A stretch of 64,000 nt of DNA from Mycobacterium sp. DL592 (lineage in GTDB: Bacteria > Actinomycetota > Actinomycetes > Mycobacteriales > Mycobacteriaceae), in contig NZ_CP050192.1 in the NCBI RefSeq assembly GCF_011694515.1, positions 5,036,840-5,100,839 of the forward strand, given 5' to 3'. Shown here piece after piece: positions 36,351 through 45,026 of the stretch (position 1 is its first letter; every line of letters starts with the position of its first letter). The notes under the pieces are model-generated. The model saw only the letters and a program-made list of their open reading frames with translations, was not told the origin of the DNA and did no database searches. The position numbers were made by a program, and so were the translations under genes.

Positions 36351-37241
36351 TCACGCCTGGACGGCCTTGGCGAGCGCAATGCAGGTGGTGAGCCAGCCGG
36401 TATCGGCGTGCGGACCGTCCTGCAGCGCCCACATCGCGTTGTGCACCATGCGGACCACCACCCACGCCCGTGCCCTGTCCTCGTCGAACCCGGCCGCGTC
36501 GACCAGCGTGTAGAACCGGCGCCGCACCCCCTCGCGGACATCCCCGGCCAGCTCGCCCCAGCGGTTCCACAACATCGGGGCGATCTCGTAGTGCGGGTCG
36601 CCGTTGACCGGCTTGGGGTCGATCACCAGCCACGGGTCCCGCTGGGCGGCAAGCACATTCGCGTAGTGCAGGTCGGTGTGGATGACGCGCAGCGGCGTGT
36701 GGTCCGCAGTCAGGTCGGTGCCCAGGGCCAACGCCTGTTCCACCAGCCGGCGGGGGATCGGCGCGCTGCGGGGCAACTCCGCCAGCTCGCTGTTCCAGCG
36801 CTCGACGTAGGAGGTCAGCGTCCGCAGCGCAGGCATGGCCGGGACGTGGATGCGCCGGTACAGGCGGGCGACGACGGCACACGCCTCGACATCGGGCAGA
36901 CCGGTGAGGTCGGTGGAGTCCAGCCGCTCGAGCAACAGCGCGCGCCGGTGCGGATCGGCACTGAGCAGCCGCACCGCACCGTCGCCGCCCCAGCGCCGCA
37001 ACGCCAGGTGTTCGTGTTCGGATTCGTCGTCGGGAAAGCTGATCTTGAGCACCGCCGCGGCCCCGCCCGTGGTGCGCACCGGCACAACCAGTGAGCAGTG
37101 GCCGTGGTTGGCGGGCCCTTCGGCGGTGAGCTGCCACTGGGCGAGCGCCTCACGGCTGAGCTTGGGCAGCGCGGCGACCCACGCCGCCCACCGCGGACCG
37201 CGGCCGGCCATGGTCCGGACGGCGTTGGGCAGCTCGGTCAA
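36351..37241 (-). CDS. Aminoglycoside/hydroxyurea-type phosphotransferase (APH(6)-like kinase)
   Basis: The start is TTG 37241, overlapping the stop of the upstream 44-residue gene as TTGA; 296 residues. The kinase fold shows VLKISFPDDESEHEHLALRR at the N-lobe, the catalytic loop RVIHTDLHYANVLAAQRDPW and the metal-binding segment LVIDPKPVNGDPHYEIAPML. This layout matches the family that includes streptomycin 6-kinase and hydroxyurea kinase. Physiological substrate is unknown; it may phosphorylate aminoglycosides or an endogenous sugar-like molecule. The unusual start and coupling suggest low expression. Confidence 0.87.
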   Translation of the reverse strand: MTELPNAVRTMAGRGPRWAAWVAALPKLSREALAQWQLTAEGPANHGHCSLVVPVRTTGGAAAVLKISFPDDESEHEHLALRRWGGDGAVRLLSADPHRRALLLERLDSTDLTGLPDVEACAVVARLYRRIHVPAMPALRTLTSYVERWNSELAELPRSAPIPRRLVEQALALGTDLTADHTPLRVIHTDLHYANVLAAQRDPWLVIDPKPVNGDPHYEIAPMLWNRWGELAGDVREGVRRRFYTLVDAAGFDEDRARAWVVVRMVHNAMWALQDGPHADTGWLTTCIALAKAVQA

Positions 37242-37372
37242 CTGCTGGTGTCGTCGGGGTGGTCGTCAGCCGGCGGCGGCTGGCGATTGAGCCAATCCTT
37301 GAGCCGAAACAGCTGGCTGGCCACGATCCCGAGGCCCACAAGCAATAGACCCACGACGATGGCAATGGTCAT
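37238..37372 (-). CDS. Small single-pass membrane protein (44 aa)
   Basis: The ATG at 37372 opens MTIAIVVGLLLVGLGIVASQ, one clear transmembrane helix, followed by a short basic/aromatic stretch (LFRLKDWLNR) and an acidic Pro/Asp tail ending DDTSS. The stop overlaps the kinase TTG. A TAGGCT -10 on the minus strand (37386-37381) ends eight bases before the ATG, so the transcript is nearly leaderless. It may tether or regulate the kinase; function unknown. Confidence 0.65.
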   Translation of the reverse strand: MTIAIVVGLLLVGLGIVASQLFRLKDWLNRQPPPADDHPDDTSS

Positions 37373-37380
37373 TTGTTGCG

Positions 37381-37396
37381 AGCCTACGCATATCCT
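37381..37396. promoter_or_regulatory. Back-to-back -10 elements for the 44-aa gene and hrpA
   Basis: TAGGCT on the minus strand (37386-37381) and TATCCT on the plus strand (37391-37396) are separated by only four bases. The plus element ends seven bases before the hrpA GTG at 37404. Only 31 bases separate the two coding regions, so both transcripts must be leaderless or nearly so. Confidence 0.55.
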
Positions 37397-37403
37397 GGCC
37401 AGA

Positions 37404-40400
37404 GTGTCCGAACGGTCCAGCGACGAGTTGCGCGAGGTGCGCGCGCTGCGCGCCCGCCTCGACGGGTTGACCATCCGCGATGCCGCCCGGCTGGGTCGTC
37501 GGCTCAAGTCGCTGCGCGACGTCACCCCGGAGAAGGTCGCGCAGATCGCCGAGCAGGTCGCCGCCGCCGAGGCGCTGGTCGCCACCCGGGCGGCGGCCGT
37601 GCCGGCGATCACCTACCCCGATCTGCCCGTTAGCGAGCGCCGCGACGATCTGGCCCGGGCGATCAGCGAGCACCAGGTCGTGGTGGTCGCGGGGGAGACC
37701 GGGTCCGGCAAGACCACCCAGCTGCCCAAGATCTGCCTGGAGCTGGGCCGCGGAATCCGAGGCACCATCGGCCACACCCAGCCGCGCCGGCTGGCCGCCC
37801 GCACCGTCGCCCAGCGGATCGCCGACGAACTCGGCACCCCGCTGGGCGAGGCGATCGGCTACACAGTGCGGTTCACCGACCAGGCCAGCGACCGCACGCT
37901 GGTCAAGTTGATGACCGACGGCATCCTGCTCGCCGAGATCCAGCGCGACCGGCGGCTCCTGCGCTACGACACCCTGATCCTCGACGAAGCCCACGAACGC
38001 AGCCTCAACGTCGACTTCCTGCTCGGCTACCTCCGTGAGCTGCTGCCGCGCCGGCCCGACCTGAAGGTCATCGTCACCTCGGCAACGATCGAGCCTGAGC
38101 GGTTCGCGGCCCACTTCGGCGGTGCCGAAATTGGACGGAGCGGTGGTGCGCCGATCGTCGAGGTCTCCGGCCGCACCTACCCCGTCGAGATCCGTTACCG
38201 CCCTTTGGAAGTCGCCGTCACGGCCGATGACGTCGACGACCCCGACGATCCCGATCACGAGATCGTCCGCACCGAGATACGCGACCAGACCGAGGCGATC
38301 GTCGACGCGATCGCCGAACTGGAAGCCGAACCGCCCGGCGATGTGTTGGTGTTCCTGTCCGGTGAGCGCGAGATCCGCGACACCGCAGAAGCGTTGCGCG
38401 GGTTGCGCAATACAGAGGTGCTGCCGCTGTACGCGCGGTTGCCGACCGCCGAGCAGCAGCGGGTGTTCCAGCCGCATACCGGCCGGCGGGTGGTGCTGGC
38501 CACCAATGTCGCGGAGACGTCGCTGACGGTGCCCGGTGTCCGATACGTGGTGGACCCCGGAACGGCACGAATCTCGCGCTACAGCAGGCGAACCAAGGTG
38601 CAGCGCTTGCCGATCGAGCCCATTTCGCAGGCTTCGGCGGCACAGCGTGCCGGCCGCTCCGGACGCACGGCGCCCGGGGTGTGCATCCGGCTCTACTCGG
38701 AGGCCGACTTCCAGGCACGCCCCCGTTACACCGATCCGGAGATCCTGCGCACCAATCTGGCCGCGGTGATCCTGCAGATGGCCGCCCTGCAACTCGGCGA
38801 CATCGAGGACTTTCCGTTCCTGGACCCGCCGGACCGGCGCAGCATCCGTGACGGCGTCCAATTGCTGCAGGAGCTGGGGGCTTTCGACGACGCGGGGCAG
38901 ATCACCGACATCGGTCGCCGGCTCGCGCAGCTGCCGGTCGATCCGCGGCTGGGCCGGATGATTCTGCAGGCCGACAGCGAAGGGTGCGTGCGGGAAGTCC
39001 TGGTACTCGCCGCGGCGTTGTCCATCCCCGACCCGCGGGAACGCCCCGCGGATCGGGAGGAGGCGGCCCGGCAGAAGCACGCCCGGTTCGCCGACGAACA
39101 CTCCGACTTCCTGTCCTATCTGAACCTGTGGCGCTACCTCACGGAGCAGCGGAAGACGCTGTCCGGCAGTGCGTTTCGGCGGATGTGCCGCGACGAGTTC
39201 CTGCACTATCTCCGCATCCGGGAATGGCAGGACCTCACCGGGCAGCTGCGCAGCATCGCCCGCGACATCGGCATCCGCGAGTCCGACGACCGCGAACCGG
39301 CCGATCCCGCCCGGGTCCATGCGGCGCTGGTGGCGGGCCTGCTCTCGCATATCGGCCTGCGCGAAGGTGATTCGCGGGACTACACCGGCGCCCGCAACTC
39401 GAAGTTCGTGCTGGCGCCCGGTTCGGTGCTGACCAAACGCCCGCCGCGCTGGATCGTGGTGGCCGACCTGGTGGAGACCAGCCGGCTCTACGGGCGCATC
39501 GCCGCGCGTATCGATCCCGACATCGTCGAGCAGGTGGCGGGAAATCTGCTGCAACGCACCTACAGTGAGCCGCACTGGGATGCCCAGCGCGGCACCGCGA
39601 TGGCCTTCGAACGGGTGACGCTCTACGGTCTGCCGCTGGTCCCGCGCCGCCGGGTCAGCTATGCCCAGGTCGACCCGGCGGTGTCCCGTGAGCTGTTCAT
39701 CCGTCACGCCCTGGTCGACGGCGAGTGGCAGACCCGGCATCACTTCTTCCGCGACAACACGGCGCTGCGCGCCGAACTGGCCGAAATCGAGGAGCGTGCC
39801 AGACGCCGCGACCTGCTCGTCGGTGACGACGAGATCTACGCGTTCTACGACAGCCGGATTCCCGCCGACGTGGTCTCGGTGCGCCACTTCGACGGCTGGT
39901 GGAAGAAGCAGCGTCACCGCACCCCGGACCTGCTGACGTTCACCCGCGATGACCTGTTGCGGGTCGACGACGCCGACGCCGACCGTCCCGACACCTGGCA
40001 GGCCGGCGACTTGTCTCTGCCGCTGAGCTACCGGTTCGAGCCGGGCGCTGCCGACGACGGTGTGACGGTGCACGTGCCGGTCGAAGTGCTCGCCCGGTTG
40101 GGCGGTGACGAGTTCGGCTGGCAGGTGCCTGCACTGCGTGAGGAGCTGGTGACCGCACTGATCCGGTCGCTGCCGAAAGACCTGCGGCGCAACTTCGTTC
40201 CCGCACCCGACACCGCCAAGGCGCTGCTGTCTGCGATCACCCCCGACGGTGCACCCCTGCTGGAGACGCTGCAACGCGAATTGCACCGGCGCACCGGTGT
40301 TCTCGTCCCGATCAGCGCGTTCGATCTGGACAAGCTGCCCGCGCACCTGCGGGTCACCTTCGCGGTCCAGGGCGCCGACGGTACCGAGGTGGCCCGTGGC

Positions 40401-41342
40401 AAGGACCTCGAGGTCCTCCAGGACAAACTGGCCGGCTCGGCGCGCCAGGCGGTCGCCAGAACCGTGGGCGCCGACCTGGAACGGGCCGGGCTGCGAGGCT
40501 GGCCCGAGGACCTCGACACACTGCCGCGCAGCGTCGAACGTGCCGTCGGCGGGCACGTCGTGAAGGGCTACCCGGGATTCGTCGACGCCGGCGCCACCGT
40601 CGACATCCGGGTGTTCGCCACCGAGTCCGAACGCGATCCGGCGATGGCGGCAGGTCTGCGGCGACTATTGCGGCTTGCGGTCGCCTCCCCGGTCAAGTCG
40701 TTGGAGAAGGCGTTGGATCCGCGGACCCGTCTGGTGCTCGCCACCAATCCCGACGGGACGCTGGCCGCTCTGCTCGACGACTGCGCCGACGCCGCCGTCG
40801 ACGTGCTGGCCACCGCCCCGGTGTGGACCAAAGCCGATTTCGGCGTCCTGCGCGACCGGGTGAGCACGGCACTGCCCGGGACGACGCGTGAGGTGCTCGG
40901 CCGGGTCGAGAAGGTGTTGGTGGCGCTGCAGGAGGTCGAGGTGGCGCTACCCGAGCGGCCGTCTTCGTCGAATGCCGACGCGGTGGCCGATATCCGTGCC
41001 CAGCTCGCGGGGCTGCTGCCCGAGCGCTTCGTCACCGCCACCGGGGCGGCGCACCTCGCAGATCTTGCCCGGTACCTCACCGCCGTCGTCCGCCGCCTCG
41101 AACGGCTACCGCATGCGCTGGGTGCCGACCGTGACCGCATGGCGCGGGTGCACGCCGTGCGCGACGCGTATACCGAACTGCTGCAAGCACTTTCACCGGC
41201 GCGCGCAGCGGCATCTGATGTGCGCGACATCGCCAGGATGATCGAGGAGTTCCGGGTGAGTCTGTGGGCCCAGCAACTCGGGACCCCCAAGCCGGTCAGC
41301 GAACAACGCATCTACCGGGCGATCGACGCGATCCTGTCCTGA
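37404..41342 (+). CDS. hrpA: ATP-dependent RNA helicase HrpA (DEAH box)
   Basis: The leaderless GTG at 37404 (VSERSSDELREVRALRARLD) gives 1312 residues, matching the roughly 1300 of E. coli HrpA; the longer frame upstream overlaps the divergent genes. Walker A is VVVAGETGSGKTTQLPKICL (near residue 100) and the DEAH box is LILDEAHERSLNVDFLLGYL (near 195). SATIEPERFAAHF, ATNVAETSLTVPGVRYVVDP and QRAGRSGRTAPGVC are helicase motifs III, V and VI. Winged-helix, OB-like and DUF3418 regions follow. It remodels RNA or ribosomes in the cytosol. Confidence 0.97.
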   Translation: MSERSSDELREVRALRARLDGLTIRDAARLGRRLKSLRDVTPEKVAQIAEQVAAAEALVATRAAAVPAITYPDLPVSERRDDLARAISEHQVVVVAGETGSGKTTQLPKICLELGRGIRGTIGHTQPRRLAARTVAQRIADELGTPLGEAIGYTVRFTDQASDRTLVKLMTDGILLAEIQRDRRLLRYDTLILDEAHERSLNVDFLLGYLRELLPRRPDLKVIVTSATIEPERFAAHFGGAEIGRSGGAPIVEVSGRTYPVEIRYRPLEVAVTADDVDDPDDPDHEIVRTEIRDQTEAIVDAIAELEAEPPGDVLVFLSGEREIRDTAEALRGLRNTEVLPLYARLPTAEQQRVFQPHTGRRVVLATNVAETSLTVPGVRYVVDPGTARISRYSRRTKVQRLPIEPISQASAAQRAGRSGRTAPGVCIRLYSEADFQARPRYTDPEILRTNLAAVILQMAALQLGDIEDFPFLDPPDRRSIRDGVQLLQELGAFDDAGQITDIGRRLAQLPVDPRLGRMILQADSEGCVREVLVLAAALSIPDPRERPADREEAARQKHARFADEHSDFLSYLNLWRYLTEQRKTLSGSAFRRMCRDEFLHYLRIREWQDLTGQLRSIARDIGIRESDDREPADPARVHAALVAGLLSHIGLREGDSRDYTGARNSKFVLAPGSVLTKRPPRWIVVADLVETSRLYGRIAARIDPDIVEQVAGNLLQRTYSEPHWDAQRGTAMAFERVTLYGLPLVPRRRVSYAQVDPAVSRELFIRHALVDGEWQTRHHFFRDNTALRAELAEIEERARRRDLLVGDDEIYAFYDSRIPADVVSVRHFDGWWKKQRHRTPDLLTFTRDDLLRVDDADADRPDTWQAGDLSLPLSYRFEPGAADDGVTVHVPVEVLARLGGDEFGWQVPALREELVTALIRSLPKDLRRNFVPAPDTAKALLSAITPDGAPLLETLQRELHRRTGVLVPISAFDLDKLPAHLRVTFAVQGADGTEVARGKDLEVLQDKLAGSARQAVARTVGADLERAGLRGWPEDLDTLPRSVERAVGGHVVKGYPGFVDAGATVDIRVFATESERDPAMAAGLRRLLRLAVASPVKSLEKALDPRTRLVLATNPDGTLAALLDDCADAAVDVLATAPVWTKADFGVLRDRVSTALPGTTREVLGRVEKVLVALQEVEVALPERPSSSNADAVADIRAQLAGLLPERFVTATGAAHLADLARYLTAVVRRLERLPHALGADRDRMARVHAVRDAYTELLQALSPARAAASDVRDIARMIEEFRVSLWAQQLGTPKPVSEQRIYRAIDAILS

Positions 41343-41347
41343 CCGCA

Positions 41348-41392
41348 TGTCCCCCAATCGGTGGACACGTCGTGTCCCCTGATCGGGGGACA
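41348..41392. repeat. Tandem palindromes after hrpA (possible terminator)
   Basis: Two related palindromes stand side by side: TGTCC-N10-GGACA at 41348-41367 and the perfect TGTCCCC-TGATCG-GGGGACA at 41373-41392. Together they also form a larger imperfect inverted repeat. They begin six bases after the hrpA stop, so a transcription terminator is likely; the tandem form could also be a protein site. No T tract. Confidence 0.6.
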
Positions 41393-41500
41393 AGCGCGCC
41401 ATCAACTACATCGTTGGTTTGCCCGAGGAGGTAAACGCCCAGGTCAGTGATTCTTGTATCAACAGCGAACGAGCTGAAGAACAAGACAAGGGAGAGACAC

Positions 41501-41731
41501 ATGACCACCATCTGGATGAAGCGACTGGCCGCCGGCGCGATGCTGACCGCAGCCCCCGCCCTGTTCGCCATCGGCGCCGCAGGCACCAGCTATGCCGCGA
41601 CCGGCGCCCCCGACAACGGCGCGAACCTGAGCCAGCCGGCCCACCACGAGAGCTTCCCCCACCAGGACTTCTCGAAGGATGCGCCGGGCACCCCGGCCCA
41701 TCACCACCACCAGTGGCACCACGCCGAGTGA
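41501..41731 (+). CDS. Small secreted His-rich protein (76 aa)
   Basis: The ATG at 41501 follows AGGGAGAGACAC, so translation should be strong; an earlier in-frame ATG is ignored. The signal peptide (WMKRLAAGAMLTAAPALFAI) ends near SYA-ATG. The mature part of about 48 residues contains PAHHESFPHQD and ends PAHHHHQWHHAE. The His density suggests binding of Zn, Cu or Ni in the envelope, but this is inference. A 15-bp hairpin terminates it. Confidence 0.75.
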   Translation: MTTIWMKRLAAGAMLTAAPALFAIGAAGTSYAATGAPDNGANLSQPAHHESFPHQDFSKDAPGTPAHHHHQWHHAE

Positions 41732-41756
41732 TCGCCAGACCCGGTTCCTCGCACAG

Positions 41757-41789
41757 CAAGAGGGGCACCCCAATGGGGTGCCCCTCTTG
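41757..41789. terminator. Bidirectional hairpin terminator
   Basis: CAAGAGGGGCACCCC (41757-41771) and GGGGTGCCCCTCTTG (41775-41789) form a perfect 15-bp stem with a three-base AAT loop. It lies between two converging small secreted-protein genes and serves both. It ends in CUUGU rather than a U run. Confidence 0.9.
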
Positions 41790-41802
41790 TCGTGCGGTTC
41801 GG

Positions 41803-41970
41803 TCAGTGGCTGCTGTGTACCGACGTGTCCACCTGAGGCGCGGTCGCGGACGGAGCGATCTGGTTGACCCACGTGTTGTGGCCCAAATCAGCCTGTGCCG
41901 GCGCGGCAATGCTCAGGGCGGCGGCGACGAGTCCGCTGGCGATGGCGCTGGTGACTGCAAACTTCTTCAC
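41803..41970 (-). CDS. Small secreted protein (55 aa)
   Basis: The GTG at 41970 (VKKFAVTSAIASGLVAAALS) follows GAGGAACACAAA. The signal peptide ends near APAQA-DLGHN. The mature peptide is only about 30 residues (DLGHNTWVNQIAPSATAPQV, ending DTSVHSSH). This matches the style of short exported mycobacterial proteins with no known role. It converges on the His-rich gene through the shared terminator. The 196 bases upstream, to the patatin gene, hold no other gene that I can support. Confidence 0.72.
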   Translation of the reverse strand: MKKFAVTSAIASGLVAAALSIAAPAQADLGHNTWVNQIAPSATAPQVDTSVHSSH

Positions 41971-42166
41971 TTTGTGTTCCTCTTCCTCGATGGCCGGAGG
42001 ACCTTCTCGTACCGGCCTGTCCCTCACAACGTCGCCATGTCAGCCGTTTAGTTCCGCTGGCAGCACTTGATCGCTGGTTGGCAGCAATTAGATGACCACC
42101 GGTCGTGTTTCGGTGTCGGTGCGGCAGGGGACACTCGAAGGCGACTGTCTGGCAGAGGGGAACGTC

Positions 42167-43174
42167 ATGGCCACATCGGCGACCAAGCCGGTAGACCTCG
42201 TCCTGGCCGGTGGCGGTGTCAAGGGCATCGGCCTGGTGGGAGCGGTCGTCAAGCTCATGGAGGCGGGCTACCGCCCGCACCGGGTGGCCGGTTCGTCGGC
42301 CGGCTCCATCGTCGGCGCGCTGGTGGCCGCCGCAGCCAAGGACGGGCAGATGTCCCCGCAGCAGGTCGGCGAACTTGCGCTGAGCCTGGACTACCGCAAG
42401 TTTCGCGATCCCGGCCCGGTTGAACGGGTTCCGCTGCTCGGACCGTCCTGGGCGATCCTCCAGGGCAATGGCATCTACCAGGGCACCTATGCCCGCACAT
42501 TCGTCGCCGAGCAGCTGGCCAAGCTCGGTGTGCGCACATTCGCCGACCTCAAGCTCGACGACGACGATCTTCCCGAGGAACAGCGCTACCGGCTGGTCGT
42601 CACCGCCGCCGACGTGACCACCGGCCAGCTCGTGCGGCTGCCGTGGGACTACCGCCGGGTGTACGGCCTGGACCCCGACGAGCAGCTGGTGGCCGACGCG
42701 GTGCGGGCGTCGATGTCGATTCCGTTCGTGTTCCGCCCCGTGACACTGTCCAGTGCGGCGGGGCGCAAGTCGACGCTCGTCGACGGCGGGCTGCTGTCGA
42801 ACTACCCGATCGATTCCCTCGACCGGTGTGACGGCAGGAAGCCGCGCTGGCCGACCTTCGGTGTGACGCTGCTGCCGAACCTGCCGGAGAACAACCACAA
42901 GGTCATTCCCGCGCTGGCGCCCCTGCAGCTGTTCGGCGGTCCGAGCCTGCTCGAGGACGTCATCACCACCATCCTCGTCGGCCGGGACCAGGCGTACCTC
43001 AACCTGCCGTGGGTGAGCGCACGGACTGTCCGCGTCGACTCCACCGGCGTCGGTGTGCTCGATTTCGACATTTCCAAGCCTGAGATCGACGCGCTCTACA
43101 CCCGTGGCTACGAGGCCGCGACCGAGTTCCTGTCCACCTGGGACGAGAGGACCTATCTCACCCGGTTCCGGTGA
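42167..43174 (+). CDS. Patatin-like phospholipase
   Basis: The ATG at 42167 follows CAGAGGGGAACG; 335 residues. The patatin oxyanion motif LVLAGGGVKGIGLVGAV, the nucleophile elbow GSSAGSIVGALVA and the catalytic Asp in LVDGGLLSNYPID make a complete Ser-Asp dyad. It hydrolyses acyl ester bonds of phospholipids or other lipids. There is no signal peptide. Membrane-lipid turnover or a defence-like role cannot be told apart from sequence alone. A nitroreductase gene follows 17 bases on. Confidence 0.92.
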   Translation: MATSATKPVDLVLAGGGVKGIGLVGAVVKLMEAGYRPHRVAGSSAGSIVGALVAAAAKDGQMSPQQVGELALSLDYRKFRDPGPVERVPLLGPSWAILQGNGIYQGTYARTFVAEQLAKLGVRTFADLKLDDDDLPEEQRYRLVVTAADVTTGQLVRLPWDYRRVYGLDPDEQLVADAVRASMSIPFVFRPVTLSSAAGRKSTLVDGGLLSNYPIDSLDRCDGRKPRWPTFGVTLLPNLPENNHKVIPALAPLQLFGGPSLLEDVITTILVGRDQAYLNLPWVSARTVRVDSTGVGVLDFDISKPEIDALYTRGYEAATEFLSTWDERTYLTRFR

Positions 43175-43191
43175 GGTGATAGACACAGCCG

Positions 43192-43821
43192 ATGGACATC
43201 TCATCGGTGGACGAACTGTTGTCGACGACGCGCGCAGTGCGCAAACGGCTCGATCTGACTCGGCCGGTCTCGCGTGAGGTGATCCTGGAGTGTCTGCAGT
43301 TGGCGTCGCAGGCGCCCACGGCGACCAACAACCAGGACTGGCGGTGGGTGGTGGTCACCGACCCCGACAAGCGGGCAGCGATCGCGCAGATCTATGCCAG
43401 CGTCGGCGGGGACTACCTGGCGCACAAGGCGCAGACCACAGACGACCCCCAGACCCGGCGGGTCTACGAGAGTGCGTCGGCGCTGACGTCGATCCTTTCC
43501 GACGTGCCGGTGCACGTCATCCCGTGTATCGATAAGCGGTTGGAGGGGGCGCCGCTGATGGCTGCCGCCGCGGCGTGGGGCTCGATCCTGCCGGCGGCCT
43601 GGAGCTTCCTGCTCGCGTTGCGCTCGCGTGGGCTCGGATCAGTCTGGACCACACTGCATTTGGGCAAGGAACATGAGGTCGCCGAGTTGCTCGGGATCCC
43701 CGACACCGTCACCCAGGTGGCGCTGTTCCCCGTCGCGTACACGATCGGCACCGACTTCAAGCCGGCCACCCGTCCGCCGGTCGAGACGATCACCTCGTGG
43801 AACACCTGGGGACAGCACTGA
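43192..43821 (+). CDS. Nitroreductase-family flavoprotein
   Basis: The 209-residue protein starts at the ATG at 43192. STTRAVRKRLDLTRPVSREV and LQLASQAPTATNNQDWRWVV are the FMN-binding segments; the C-terminal RSRGLGSVWTTLHLGKEHEV and LLGIPDTVTQVALFPVAYTI complete the fold. Family members reduce nitro compounds, quinones or enones with NAD(P)H. It lies close behind the patatin gene on the same strand and ends one base before the convergent phosphotransferase. Confidence 0.88.
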   Translation: MDISSVDELLSTTRAVRKRLDLTRPVSREVILECLQLASQAPTATNNQDWRWVVVTDPDKRAAIAQIYASVGGDYLAHKAQTTDDPQTRRVYESASALTSILSDVPVHVIPCIDKRLEGAPLMAAAAAWGSILPAAWSFLLALRSRGLGSVWTTLHLGKEHEVAELLGIPDTVTQVALFPVAYTIGTDFKPATRPPVETITSWNTWGQH

Positions 43822-44961
43822 TTACGAGTCCAGCCGCCGCTGGAGGAGCTCCAACGTCTCCAAGTCGTCGAGCGCGGCGATCGCGCGACTAAGGCTGGCA
43901 CGGGTGGTGTTTACCTCCTGCAACCGGCGACCGAGATTGGCGGTGAACACCGCGCCGATGAAGCCGATGAAGGTGAACAACCGATAGTTGTGCCAGGCCT
44001 CGTCGAACGTCAGTGCCCGCTCGCCGCCGGCGTTGAACGCCTCGCCGTAGATCTGCACCAGATCCTTGTCGACGGCGCGGCGGTCGGCGGTGTTCAACGA
44101 CAGCGACGCGAAGTACGTGAGGTCTTTGAGGCCAGGCCCTTTCGACGAGACCTGCCAGTCGAAGAAGACCGGCCGGTTGTCGACGAAGCAGATGTTGCCC
44201 AGGTGGGTGTCGCCGTGGATCAGCGTGTCGGAGGACGACTCGATGAGGGCGGCGACCTCGCGGCGGCGGGTGTTGATGAAGGCCGCCTTGGCCAGAAACC
44301 CGTCGGGCACCAGGTCGGTGTAGTCGTCGGGGACTGAGCGGATCGTCCGCCAGGTGTAGGGGCCCAGCACCTGGGCCGGTGGCGTCGGCGTGGTGACGAA
44401 CGAGAGGTCACCGCCGCGCTCCAGACGCGGTGAGCGATGGAACCGGCTGTGCAGCGTGCCCAGTACCTCGGCGACGGCGGCTGCCTGGTCGGTGGTGCAG
44501 CCGTCGGCCACGTTGCCGAACTGTGCCCCGCGGGCGGCGAGGTCCTCCATGATGATCACCGCCCGTCCGCTGCCGGGATCCGATGCGGCACCGAAGATAT
44601 GCGGCACGATGTCACCGAGTTCCGGTCCGATCCGGCGGTAGATGTCGGCCTCGTTGCCTGCCAGGTTCATCGCGTTGTTGAACAGCCGCGTGATGGGCTT
44701 GACGGGCGCGAGCTTGACGAAAACCGTTTCGGGACAACCAGGTCCGCCGGTCAGGCGCAGCCGCAGGTGCAGGGCTGTGCCGTGGTGCTCGTAGACCGGT
44801 TCGACGCGGGTCAGGTCGGTGCGACCGGTGAGCCGGCGCACGGCGTCGAGGGTCATGTCGCCCGCGTGCGTCGGAAACCCGGGCTCCCCACGCCAGGGCA
44901 GCAGGGAACCGATGGCGCCCAGGAAGATGCCGACGGTAGACGGATCGTTTCCGCGGGTCAC
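43822..44961 (-). CDS. Phosphotransferase (APH/EcKinase-like) protein
   Basis: The GTG at 44961 gives 379 residues; no strong ribosome site was seen and a start at MTLDAVRRLTGRTDL is possible. The kinase core is AVIIMEDLAARGAQFGNVAD, the Brenner-type catalytic loop DTLIHGDTHLGNICFVDNRP and VFFDWQVSSKGPGLKDLTYF. This is the CHK/ecdysteroid-kinase-like branch of the aminoglycoside phosphotransferase clan, often near FadE and lipid genes in mycobacteria. It begins 66 bases upstream-adjacent to the FadE pair's 3' end. Substrate unknown. Confidence 0.85.
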   Translation of the reverse strand: MTRGNDPSTVGIFLGAIGSLLPWRGEPGFPTHAGDMTLDAVRRLTGRTDLTRVEPVYEHHGTALHLRLRLTGGPGCPETVFVKLAPVKPITRLFNNAMNLAGNEADIYRRIGPELGDIVPHIFGAASDPGSGRAVIIMEDLAARGAQFGNVADGCTTDQAAAVAEVLGTLHSRFHRSPRLERGGDLSFVTTPTPPAQVLGPYTWRTIRSVPDDYTDLVPDGFLAKAAFINTRRREVAALIESSSDTLIHGDTHLGNICFVDNRPVFFDWQVSSKGPGLKDLTYFASLSLNTADRRAVDKDLVQIYGEAFNAGGERALTFDEAWHNYRLFTFIGFIGAVFTANLGRRLQEVNTTRASLSRAIAALDDLETLELLQRRLDS

Positions 44962-45026
44962 CTGACGGACTGTGGCAGCACCGCCGGATTCATGTCAATG
45001 GCGACACGTTCTGCGCCGGCGTGCTC

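Noticed and set aside
37266..40556. A 1096-codon open frame on the minus strand opposite hrpA
   Set aside because: It is a GC-rich antisense shadow: hrpA has all helicase motifs in the plus frame, while this frame has no recognisable domain and a composition rich in Arg, Gly, His and Gln.
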